Notes: a model not told the origin generated them from the sequence alone. Counted from the stretch's first letter, positions 1 through 5,901 are shown. The stretch is DNA of 5,921 nt from Alitiscatomonas aceti (GCF_025567195.1 NZ_JAOQJF010000061.1:1-5921), one strand, 5' to 3'. Made by a program: numbers and translations.

Positions 1-1
1 A

Positions 2-46
2 ATTAAGCGACAGAGATACTACCAATCTCTGGAACAGGCTGCATAG
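2..46 (+). other. Possible 3' tail of an upstream reading frame (uncertain)
   Basis: The frame starting at base 2 is open from the window edge to a TAG at 44-46 and reads IKRQRYYQSLEQAA. Its composition would suit the end of a helical protein, but 14 codons are too few to assign a family. The next ~50 bases (47-98) carry stops in the frame of the downstream mob tail at 51, 60 and 84, and I see no promoter or ribosome site there. It may be the end of an upstream gene or debris from the event that removed the front of the mob gene. Confidence 0.2.
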
Positions 47-98
47 GCAGTGATATCTTTGAGATAAATGTGTCAACCAATATTGACAATATCAGTGG

Positions 99-860
99 GT
101 GGCTTATGAGAAAGAACAGCTTGCTGCTGTCATGCTGGAACATGGGATTGAGTGGGAGAAGAAAGGCACACATGAAAAGAATTTATCTGTCCTGGATTTT
201 GAGAAAAAGGAGCGGGCAAAGGAAGTTGCTGAACTGGAAGCGAAAAAAGTGGAATTGCAGGAAGAAAACGCTACTTTTCAAGAAATCAACGAAGATTTGC
301 ATGAACAGTTGTTACAGGTTGATGATGAGATTCGTTCCTTACAGGAAGATTTGCAGGAGTCCCGGCAGGAAGCAGAGAAAGCGCAGAAACAGGCGGACAA
401 ATACCAGAAGTGCATGAATGAACTTGCTCCTATGGTAAAGAACATGGAGAAGCTGGCGGCAGACTTTTCCGCAGATCCGGAGCAGACACTTCCAGAAGCG
501 GCGGTTATGGAATCTTCAAAGTCGTATCGGGAGAAGAAAGCAAAACCGCTGGTAAAGAAAATCATACAAGTCATGCGCTCTGTTTATTCGGCATATCTGG
601 ATATTTCAAATAAGTTTACAAAGCTGCAAGCTGCGTATAACAGGGAACGGAGCGGAAACGAGCGGCTGACAAATAGGCTGGAAGAAGTCTTGGAGGAAAA
701 CCGGGAATTGAGGATAGTGGCGGCAGATTTTGGGCGTATAAAAGCTGTGGTCGGCTCTGAACAGGTTAATGCTGTGATTGACCGGGCAAAGCAGCAGGAA
801 CAGATAGAAGCCGAGCGGAAACAGGCTGCAAGGAGAAAACACAATCGGGAAGCCCGCTAA
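99..860 (+). pseudogene. MobV (Pre/Mob) mobilisation protein, C-terminal coiled-coil remnant
   Basis: This encodes about 253 residues resembling the C-terminal half of MobV-family plasmid recombination/mobilisation proteins, which nick a transfer origin with an N-terminal relaxase domain. The relaxase domain, with its histidine motifs, is absent. What remains starts near a stretch I recognise from Firmicutes MobV proteins (GIEWEKKGTHEKNLSVLDFE, about residues 16-35), followed by a long acidic/lysine-rich coiled coil (about 36-105). A proline-containing break, a second helical region (about 140-210) and a basic Q/R-rich tail come after. The open frame begins at a GTG at 99 with no convincing ribosome site; the same frame is closed by stops at 51, 60 and 84, so the front has been lost by truncation or frameshift. 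It is probably non-functional and marks the surroundings as a former mobilisable element. The alternative, a free-standing coiled-coil protein, is less likely. Family assignment is from recalled similarity. Confidence 0.7.
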
Positions 861-866
861 TAGGTG

Positions 867-886
867 GAGGGCTGCTTAAAGCCCTC
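867..886 (+). terminator. Hairpin after the mob remnant, terminator-like
   Basis: GAGGGCT (867-873) pairs perfectly with AGCCCTC (880-886) around a six-base loop, starting seven bases after the mob stop codon. Only two T follow (TTAG), so intrinsic termination would be weak. Its position fits the end of the mob transcript and separates it from the defence operon promoter. Confidence 0.5.
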
Positions 887-945
887 TTAGCTGCCATGAA
901 GCGAATCCATGCCAGTTAGTCAAGAGCGATTTATAGGAAATCCAT

Positions 946-974
946 TTGTATTTATGCTTGGCATACGATATAAT
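946..974 (+). promoter_or_regulatory. Putative sigma-A promoter of the restriction-modification/SEFIR operon
   Basis: A perfect -10 hexamer TATAAT lies at 969-974. With a 17-base spacer the -35 would be TTGTAT (946-951), which matches the consensus in only its first three bases. Transcription would begin near 981, leaving about 26 bases before the endonuclease ATG at 1007, with a GGGTGG ribosome-site-like run at 997-1002. It is the only good promoter I see ahead of the three plus-strand genes. Confidence 0.6.
954..964. repeat. Short inverted repeat in the promoter spacer (possible operator)
   Basis: ATGC-TTG-GCAT is an 11-base perfect inverted repeat lying entirely between the proposed -35 and -10 boxes. 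A regulator bound here would block RNA polymerase. No controller (C) protein gene is in the window, and so short a repeat can occur by chance, so the regulatory reading is tentative. Confidence 0.25.
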
Positions 975-1006
975 AAAAGCAAATACTTAGTGAAGCGGGT
1001 GGAAAT

Positions 1007-1630
1007 ATGAATGTTGATGTCTATAATAAAATAAAAGAATTGGCTGATAAATATGCAGAAGAACTAAAAAATCAAGTTGATTTACGCATTGAAGAAATGA
1101 AACTGGATGATACTTCACATTATTTGTTATATAGAGTTCTGGGTGTCACAAATGAGGAAGGAAATTTAATTGATCTTTATCAGAATAAAGGGCGGTTCTT
1201 ATATAAATATGCAGGGGCATTTTTAGAAGAAGCGGCAGTCTTATGCATTAAACATAAATATGCTTATGCTTCAAAAGTGAAAATTAAAAATACGTTAGGC
1301 ATTAGACCTAAAGCGTTTGAGATTGATTGTTTAGTTGATAATTTGGCACACGAAATAAAATGGAGAGATGCTACAACTGATGGGGATCATATTACAAAAG
1401 AACATACGAGAGTAAAAGTTATTAGCGATAAAGGCTATATTCCTATCAGAGTGATGTTTTATTATCCACAGCGCACTCAAGCACAGAAAATACAAGATAC
1501 ATTGAAAACATTGTATCAAGGGATTGGTGGTAAGTATTATTATGGGGATGCAGCTTGGAGATATATTGAAGAATTTACAGGGATTAATTTACTTGAGATA
1601 CTTGAATGTATTGCACAATCCAGGGAGTGA
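1007..1630 (+). CDS. ApaLI-family type II restriction endonuclease
   Basis: This 207-residue protein matches the ApaLI-like restriction endonuclease family (Pfam RE_ApaLI) from memory. Recognisable blocks are SHYLLYRVLG (37-46), YQNKGRFLYKYAG (58-70), RPKAFEID (100-107), HEIKWRDATTDGDHITKEHT (115-134) and YYYGDAAW near the C-terminus. A PD-(D/E)XK nuclease core is visible: an acidic helix with E74/E75, the metal-binding D107, and the E116-I117-K118 triad element on the next strand. Length fits the family (about 200 residues), so it looks intact. The prototype ApaLI cuts GTGCAC; specificity here is inferred and may differ. The ATG at 1007 follows GGGTGG at 997-1002. It is first in a three-gene operon, 8 bp ahead of the methyltransferase, which fits a type II restriction-modification pair. 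Base composition is more AT-rich than the mob remnant and yitT, suggesting recent acquisition. Confidence 0.87.
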   Translation: MNVDVYNKIKELADKYAEELKNQVDLRIEEMKLDDTSHYLLYRVLGVTNEEGNLIDLYQNKGRFLYKYAGAFLEEAAVLCIKHKYAYASKVKIKNTLGIRPKAFEIDCLVDNLAHEIKWRDATTDGDHITKEHTRVKVISDKGYIPIRVMFYYPQRTQAQKIQDTLKTLYQGIGGKYYYGDAAWRYIEEFTGINLLEILECIAQSRE

Positions 1631-1638
1631 GGGTATAA

Positions 1639-2844
1639 GTGGTAATTTGCGATGATTGTTTAAACATATTAAAAAAAATAGAGGATAATACTATTGATAT
1701 GGTATATTTAGATCCGCCTTTTTTTTCACAGAAGATTCAGTGCATGAAAGATTCCAATGGAATTGAGTATAGGTTTTCTGATATTTGGGAAACAAGAGGT
1801 GAGTACATTGAATATATAAGAATTCGTATTGAAGAAATAAAAAGGGTATTAAAGGAAACAGGGAGTGTTTTTTTACATTGCGATGATTCTGCTTCGCATT
1901 ACTTGCGAATGATTTTAGATGATGAATTTGGAGAGAACAATTTCAGGAGTGAAATTATTTGGGTATATAAAAGATGGTCTAACGCAAAAAAAGGATTACT
2001 TCCTGGTCATCAGACTATATTCTTTTATTCCAAAACTAGTAATTTTAAGTTCAATACAATTTATAAGGAATATTCGCCTACTACTAACATAGATCAAATT
2101 CTACAAGAGAGAGTACGAAATAGTGAGGGAAAAGCGAGTTATAAATATGATAAAAAGGGAAATGTTGTAATAGCTAAAGAGAAGAAAGGAGTGCCTATGT
2201 CAGATGTGTGGGAAATTCCCTTTTTAAATCCGAAGGCGAAAGAAAGAACTGGCTATCCCACACAAAAACCGATTGAATTGCTTGAAAAGATAATTCAAAT
2301 AAGTACAGACGAGGGAAATTTGGTTTTAGATCCATTTTGTGGAAGTGGAACTACGCTGGTAGCAGCGAAAATGTTAAATAGAGATTTTATAGGAGTTGAT
2401 AAAAATCCTAGTGCTATTGAGTTATGCAATCGAAGATTAGCTGAACCAACTAAGACTGTGTCCAGATTGTTACAAGTTGGGGTGGATGCATATAGAACTA
2501 AAACTGATGAAGAATTAGCAATATTAAATATGTTGGGATGTGATGTGGTACAGAGGAATAAGGGAATAGATGGATTCCTAAAAAAGTTTTATTTAGGTGC
2601 ACCTGTCGCTGTAAAAATACAAAAATCATATGAAAGCTTTTCAGAGGCAATTAATTTACTTAATAATGCTGGAAAGAAAAAAAAGTGTAGTTTTACTGTG
2701 ATGATTCGAACGTCCGAAGGTTTGGTGGACAGTGAGATACCGATACCGTCAAATATGATAGTGATTGATGGACTTGATTTGCAGTTGAACGCAAGTTTAT
2801 TAAAGGCATCAAATAATTATAACAAGAGATTGATGCGAGGGTAA
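1639..2844 (+). CDS. Beta-class amino DNA methyltransferase (m6A or m4C) with extra C-terminal domain
   Basis: This 401-residue enzyme should transfer a methyl group from S-adenosylmethionine to an exocyclic amino group of adenine or cytosine, protecting host DNA from the upstream nuclease. The catalytic motif IV DPPF (25-28) precedes the cofactor-binding motif I DPFCGSGT (231-238), the order that defines the beta class; the motif X region YPTQKPIELLEKI is at 206-218. The GTG at 1639 is the only possible start at the 5' end, because TAA at 1636-1638 immediately precedes it in frame; GAGGG (1629-1633) overlapping the endonuclease stop is a well-placed ribosome site. Residues about 285-400 form an extension beyond the methyltransferase fold, with a GID (309-311) then VAVKIQ (323-328) spacing reminiscent of a degenerate PD-(D/E)XK core. 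Whether the target is adenine or cytosine cannot be read from DPPF alone. Confidence 0.87.
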   Translation: MVICDDCLNILKKIEDNTIDMVYLDPPFFSQKIQCMKDSNGIEYRFSDIWETRGEYIEYIRIRIEEIKRVLKETGSVFLHCDDSASHYLRMILDDEFGENNFRSEIIWVYKRWSNAKKGLLPGHQTIFFYSKTSNFKFNTIYKEYSPTTNIDQILQERVRNSEGKASYKYDKKGNVVIAKEKKGVPMSDVWEIPFLNPKAKERTGYPTQKPIELLEKIIQISTDEGNLVLDPFCGSGTTLVAAKMLNRDFIGVDKNPSAIELCNRRLAEPTKTVSRLLQVGVDAYRTKTDEELAILNMLGCDVVQRNKGIDGFLKKFYLGAPVAVKIQKSYESFSEAINLLNNAGKKKKCSFTVMIRTSEGLVDSEIPIPSNMIVIDGLDLQLNASLLKASNNYNKRLMRG

Positions 2845-2867
2845 AGAAGAAAATTTGAGGAGAACTT

Positions 2868-4313
2868 ATGAAGAATATAATAGAATTCCCGAAAGTTTTT
2901 ATTTCGTATGCGTGGGGAACGGAAGATTATCAGGCCAAAGTCCTTTCTTTTGCAACAGATTTAATGAATGATGGTATTGACGTTGTATTAGATCGGTGGT
3001 CACTAAAAGAAGGAAATGATACATACGCATTTATGGAACAAAGTGTTACAGATTCAACAATAACAAATGTTCTTATATTACTCGATCCTAATTATGAGAA
3101 AAAGGCTAATACAAGAGATGGTGGAGTGGGAACAGAAACGCAAATTATTTCACCAGAAGTCTATAATAAAGTTAGACAAGAAAAATTCTTACCGGTAGTT
3201 TTTGAACGGGGAGAAAATGGGGAAATTCCGAAGCCGCAATATTTAAAAACTATGCTTCATTTCGATTTATCACAAGACGAAAAATATGATTTGGAATATC
3301 AAAGGTTAGTAAAGCGGTTATACGGAATAGAGATAGTAGAAAAACCAGAACTGGGGAAAAAACCATCGTGGATAGAAGAAAAGTCTTCTATTACAACTAA
3401 AACTCGTACAAGGTATGAAATTTTAAAGCAACAGAAATCGGATAATGTAAAAAAGGATGAATTTAGGAATTTTTTGTTTGCCATAAAAGAAAAAATAGTA
3501 AATTTTAGCAAGGACAAATTGGGGAATAGTATATCAGCAGAAGAGTATATAGAGTTATACAGTGAAACAAAAGTATTTAGAGATGATTTTTTGCATTTAC
3601 TAAAGTATTCATTTTATGTACCAGAATCCTATAAAGCCGTGGCATCTTTTATGGAAGAAATATGTGGGGAGATAAAAAATAAAAATGGATATGAAGGCGA
3701 AGTTACAAAGACTTTATTACATGAATTATTCATTTACATAGTGGCGTTCTATTTCAAAAATAAAGATTATGGTGCGTTATCTTATACCTTATCAAAAACA
3801 TATTTTGTTGGTAAATATAGCTATGATGATGCTCAGAGTTTTGATGTTTTTTATGATAACAATGAGAATTTTGATAGAGCTGTGTCGCAAAGGGATGGGA
3901 AAAATTATTATTCAGGAACAGCTAGTTATTGGATTGATAATATTAATGTAGAAGTATGTAATAAAAATGAGTTTGTTTTTGCCGATGTCTTTTGTTACAA
4001 TGCTTCTATGTTTGTTGAAAATTATACCGATGGATGGTTTTGGTTCCCAATAACATACATATACAGTAGAATGGAATATGGAAATAGTCTTTTTAGACAG
4101 TTCGCAGTTCGATTAAAATCAAAAGAGCATTTACAAGAAATTGCTCAAATAATGGGATTTTCAGATGCCGAGGCATTTAAGAAAAAATATATTGAAATTG
4201 AAACAAAAATGAAACAGGGGAATTTCAGAGAATATAGATATAATAGCGCATTTGAAACTGCACCAGTAATATGCCAATTTATCAAGGCAGAGGAATTGGG
4301 GATTAGAAATTAG
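2868..4313 (+). CDS. SEFIR-domain protein, bSEFIR-like anti-phage effector candidate
   Basis: The 481-residue protein opens with a SEFIR domain (about 8-155), a relative of TIR domains. Landmarks are KVFISYAWGTE (9-19), GIDVVLDRWSLKEGND (36-51), the FMEQSV helix with E57, LILLDPNYEKKA (69-80), GGVGTETQII (85-94) and FLPVVF (107-112). Bacterial SEFIR proteins (bSEFIR) are reported to deplete NAD+ and abort phage infection; the same role here is inferred. After a lysine-rich linker (about 158-195) come about 285 residues I do not recognise, helical at first (197-300) then rich in aromatic residues (300-400), probably the sensing part. No transmembrane segment stands out. AGGAG (2858-2862) lies five bases before the ATG. 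It follows the methyltransferase by 23 bp, so it is almost certainly co-transcribed with the restriction-modification pair. No clear terminator follows it. Confidence 0.8.
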   Translation: MKNIIEFPKVFISYAWGTEDYQAKVLSFATDLMNDGIDVVLDRWSLKEGNDTYAFMEQSVTDSTITNVLILLDPNYEKKANTRDGGVGTETQIISPEVYNKVRQEKFLPVVFERGENGEIPKPQYLKTMLHFDLSQDEKYDLEYQRLVKRLYGIEIVEKPELGKKPSWIEEKSSITTKTRTRYEILKQQKSDNVKKDEFRNFLFAIKEKIVNFSKDKLGNSISAEEYIELYSETKVFRDDFLHLLKYSFYVPESYKAVASFMEEICGEIKNKNGYEGEVTKTLLHELFIYIVAFYFKNKDYGALSYTLSKTYFVGKYSYDDAQSFDVFYDNNENFDRAVSQRDGKNYYSGTASYWIDNINVEVCNKNEFVFADVFCYNASMFVENYTDGWFWFPITYIYSRMEYGNSLFRQFAVRLKSKEHLQEIAQIMGFSDAEAFKKKYIEIETKMKQGNFREYRYNSAFETAPVICQFIKAEELGIRN

Positions 4314-4332
4314 TGGCAACATTTTGGCAACA
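4314..4332 (+). repeat. Tandem TGGCAACA repeat pair just after the SEFIR gene
   Basis: TGGCAACA occurs at 4314-4321 and again at 4325-4332, offset by 11 bp, close to one helical turn, so both copies face the same side of DNA. The pair begins directly after the SEFIR stop codon and near the end of the AT-rich cargo. Such phased direct repeats resemble protein-binding arm sites of integrases at element ends, but no integrase is present in the window and no second copy was found near the mob remnant. The following spacer (4333-4440) is AT-rich with no gene or convincing terminator. Confidence 0.4.
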
Positions 4333-4454
4333 GAAAATCAGCAAGCCAGAATAATTGATGTAATTGAAGAAAAAAACAGTGTGTATTTGCATGAAACTTA
4401 AATAAATATAGTTAATAACAACAAAGGACACGCCGAGTTTGAATAGTAAACAGA

Positions 4455-4491
4455 GGGCCGGGGAACCGTATAAACAGCGGATCCCCGGCTC
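4455..4491 (-). terminator. GC-rich hairpin downstream of yitT, possible terminator
   Basis: GCCGGGGA (4457-4464) pairs perfectly with TCCCCGGC (4482-4489); an A-A mismatch separates a further three pairs, CCG (4466-4468) with CGG (4478-4480), around a nine-base loop. A wobble and one pair extend the base outwards. It lies 46 bp beyond the yitT stop and between two convergent genes, the usual place for a terminator. There is no good T-tract on either strand, so it may instead stabilise mRNA 3' ends or mark an element boundary. Confidence 0.5.
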
Positions 4492-4537
4492 GTTGACTTT
4501 GAGGACTCCCTTCCAAAACTACCACATAAAAATACGA

Positions 4538-5425
4538 TCAGTTTCCTTCCTCCCCAATCTGTACCATCTTAAATCCCTCTCCATGAACCTCATTGGATTC
4601 CAGCACGATCAAAAAGGAATCCGGATCGGCTTTCTTTACAGCCTGCTGCACCTGGAACATTTCTTTGTTGTTGCAGGCGCACATCACGACCTGCTTTTCT
4701 TTTCCATGATATCCACCCTGGCCCTTTAAAATGGTGGTTCCCCGTTGACAGCATTCATCGATCACTTCACAGATCTGAGGGCCATGATCTGTAACGATCA
4801 ATGCAAGCTTCCCGGCATTGATTCCATACATCAACTTATCTACTGCAACAGCAAAAATAAAATTCACAACCATTCCATAAATGATACCGTCTATATCCCG
4901 GAATAAAATTCCGCCGACCAGAATGATTCCCACATCAGACCAAAATGCGATTTTTCCAAGAGACAAATGCGGTTTGATGGCTTTCACTGCCATAATAATA
5001 AAGTCGGATCCACCGGTAGAGGAGTTTTTTGAATAAATCAATGCATATCCGATACCGCCAAATACACCTGTACAAAGGGCTGCTAATAGTCGGTCACCCT
5101 CATACACCGGAAACAATGGTGCCACATAATCGATCATCAAAGAAGAGAGCACCATGCATCGTAAAGAACTGATAAAGAACTTTTTCCCGAGAAGCCGATA
5201 GCAGACAATAGCCAGCGGGATATTCAATACAATGGTTGAAAGTCCGATCGGAATATTCAGCAACCGGTATAATATGATAGAAATACCTGAAAATCCGGTC
5301 ATTGGAAACTTTGCCTGCACAGCGAAATTATAAATTCCAGCTGCAATAAAGACACTTCCTATGAATTCCCAGAGTAATTGCGTTGTAAATACTTTTGCCT
5401 TTTGCATAGAAAACTGTGTTTTCAT
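4538..5425 (-). CDS. YitT family (DUF161/DUF2179) membrane protein
   Basis: This 295-residue integral membrane protein belongs to the widespread Firmicutes YitT family, whose transport substrate or role is not established. The N-terminal membrane domain has about five or six hydrophobic segments (approximately 15-36, 44-60, 62-79, 112-131, 155-173, 182-196). It carries the family-typical glycine-rich stretches TGFSGISI (43-50) and STGGSDFI (136-143). The cytoplasmic C-terminal DUF2179 domain (about 203-290) has GTTILKGQGGYHGKEK (229-244), the conserved signature of that domain. Length is normal and no defect is seen. GGAGG (5436-5440) stands 10 bases before the ATG; a second ATG at codon 7 is a less favoured alternative. 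It is more GC-rich than the defence operon and convergent with it, so it is probably resident DNA. An IS end lies only about 35 bp upstream of its start codon, so its original promoter may have been separated from it. Confidence 0.92.
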   Translation of the reverse strand: MKTQFSMQKAKVFTTQLLWEFIGSVFIAAGIYNFAVQAKFPMTGFSGISIILYRLLNIPIGLSTIVLNIPLAIVCYRLLGKKFFISSLRCMVLSSLMIDYVAPLFPVYEGDRLLAALCTGVFGGIGYALIYSKNSSTGGSDFIIMAVKAIKPHLSLGKIAFWSDVGIILVGGILFRDIDGIIYGMVVNFIFAVAVDKLMYGINAGKLALIVTDHGPQICEVIDECCQRGTTILKGQGGYHGKEKQVVMCACNNKEMFQVQQAVKKADPDSFLIVLESNEVHGEGFKMVQIGEEGN

Positions 5426-5460
5426 AACTTTAATACCTCCATTTCATAAAAAAGAGCGAA

Positions 5461-5476
5461 GGGGGCTGTCGGGAAA
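5461..5476 (+). repeat. Probable left terminal repeat of the IS
   Basis: GGGGGCTGTCGGGAAA marks an abrupt change from the yitT leader (A/T-rich with GGAGG) to IS sequence, and its GGGCTGTC core is like IS1182-type termini from memory. No partner inverted copy (for example TTTCCCGACAGCC) is found before the window ends. Confidence 0.45.
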
Positions 5477-5490
5477 TAGATAGTCTAAAA

Positions 5491-5530
5491 CAGGGCCGGC
5501 TGTGACTTATGTGAGTCACAACCGACCCTG
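5491..5530. terminator. Long hairpin near the IS left end, bidirectional terminator-like
   Basis: Two 17-base arms (5491-5507 and 5514-5530) pair around a six-base loop with just two mismatches (C5496/A5525 and C5500/A5521). In minus-strand RNA both mismatches become G-U wobbles, giving an unbroken 17-bp stem. The plus-strand copy is followed by AAATTTTTTC, the minus-strand copy by TTTTAG. IS elements often carry such structures to block transcription entering from the flank, and this one probably insulates the transposase. Confidence 0.6.
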
Positions 5531-5552
5531 AAATTTTTTCATAAAAAAGAGA

Positions 5553-5580
5553 AAAAGATGGCTAACGACAACCATCTTTT
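5553..5580 (-). terminator. Second hairpin with T-rich tail on the minus strand
   Basis: AAAAGATGG (5553-5561) and CCATCTTTT (5572-5580) form a perfect 9-bp stem with a 10-base loop. Read on the minus strand it is followed by TCTCTTTTTTAT, a good terminator tail. It would stop transcripts coming from the transposase side before they reach yitT. In the plus direction the run of T is inside the stem and CCCCG follows, so termination that way is less likely. Confidence 0.5.
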
Positions 5581-5584
5581 CCCC

Positions 5585-5604
5585 GTTCCATGTTATAATG
5601 GAAC
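5585..5604 (+). promoter_or_regulatory. Transposase promoter inside a palindrome; near-leaderless start
   Basis: GTTCCAT (5585-5591) and ATGGAAC (5598-5604) form a perfect 7-bp inverted repeat whose loop overlaps an extended -10, TGTTATAAT (TATAAT at 5594-5599). No recognisable -35 lies 17 bp upstream. The transposase ATG is at 5606-5608, seven bases after the -10, so transcription would begin at or next to the start codon. There is no proper Shine-Dalgarno. The message would be leaderless or nearly so, and the palindrome could be an operator. Confidence 0.5.
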
Positions 5605-5605
5605 T

Positions 5606-5794
5606 ATGCTTAAACAAGATTATTATAACGACTTTTTTGATTTTGGGCAACAGAAAATTAACTTCAGCTTCTTCGAATTGCATTTACCCGACGACGATCC
5701 TGTCTATACCCTGAAAAAAGTAATGGAGGAATTGGATTTTTCAGGCCTGCTGGCCTGTTGTTCAGACCAGGGAAGAACCGGGTACAATCCAATC
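5606..5794 (+). pseudogene. IS1182-family transposase, N-terminal fragment
   Basis: From the ATG at 5606 the product contains FDFGQQKINFSFFELHLP (12-29), DDDPVYTLKKVMEELDFSGL (30-49) and GRTGYNPI (56-63). These match the N-terminal (DUF772-type) part of IS1182-like DDE transposases common in Lachnospiraceae, as I recall them. Full-length proteins run several hundred residues. After NPI the expected hydrophobic helix (of the type MMYAVLTYANMRG) is not seen; the frame stays open to the window edge but encodes only F/L/S-rich sequence typical of translated pyrimidine tracts. No catalytic aspartates or glutamate are present. It is therefore a broken copy, or its remainder lies in rearranged DNA beyond this window. 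A deletion or recombination junction near 5790-5800 is the simplest reading. Confidence 0.7.
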
Positions 5795-5799
5795 CCGTT

Positions 5800-5830
5800 T
5801 TCCGTCGTAGTACTAGGAAAGTTCCGTCGT
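5800..5830 (+). repeat. Direct repeat TTCCGTCGT at the transposase break
   Basis: TTCCGTCGT occurs at 5800-5808 and 5822-5830, 22 bp apart, with the 8-bp palindrome TAGTACTA (5808-5815) between them. It sits within a few bases of where transposase similarity ends, so it may be a scar of the rearrangement, though a 9-bp repeat could be chance. Confidence 0.35.
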
Positions 5831-5901
5831 TTTCTTCTCGTCATTTTTTTATCTCTTTTCCTGCATCTCGATTTTTCCTTTATTTACAGCAAATTTTCAA
5901 T

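Larger units (their letters stand above)
5461..5794 (+). mobile_element. IS1182-like insertion sequence, left-end fragment
   Basis: The fragment runs from a G-rich terminal sequence (GGGGGCTGTCGGGAAA, 5461-5476), which resembles IS1182-family ends as I recall them, through two hairpins and a promoter into the first 63 or so codons of a transposase. Transposase similarity ends at about 5794, so at least the body of the gene is missing here; the matching right terminal repeat is not in the window. Exact left boundary and target duplication cannot be defined without the other end. It sits directly upstream of yitT in divergent orientation. Confidence 0.65.

Noticed and set aside
278..844. Reading frames opposite or out of frame with the mob tail
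   Set aside because: They are cysteine/serine-rich or lysine/arginine-rich shadow translations without ribosome sites, overlapping the long coiled-coil frame.
4439..4729. 96-codon plus-strand frame near the end of yitT
   Set aside because: It lies mostly antisense to the well-supported DUF2179 domain, starts inside the hairpin region, and has no family resemblance.
4322..5658. TTTTGGCAACAGAAAAT (4322-4338) recurs with one extra G at 5641-5658
   Set aside because: The second copy is inside the conserved transposase coding segment FDFGQQKI, flanks do not match, and AT-rich 17-mers with one gap can recur by chance; not treated as an att site.
5700..5842. Minus-strand frame of about 45 codons (MTRRKRRNF...) at the right end
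   Set aside because: It is antisense to the transposase fragment and ends inside it; no good ribosome site and no recognisable product.
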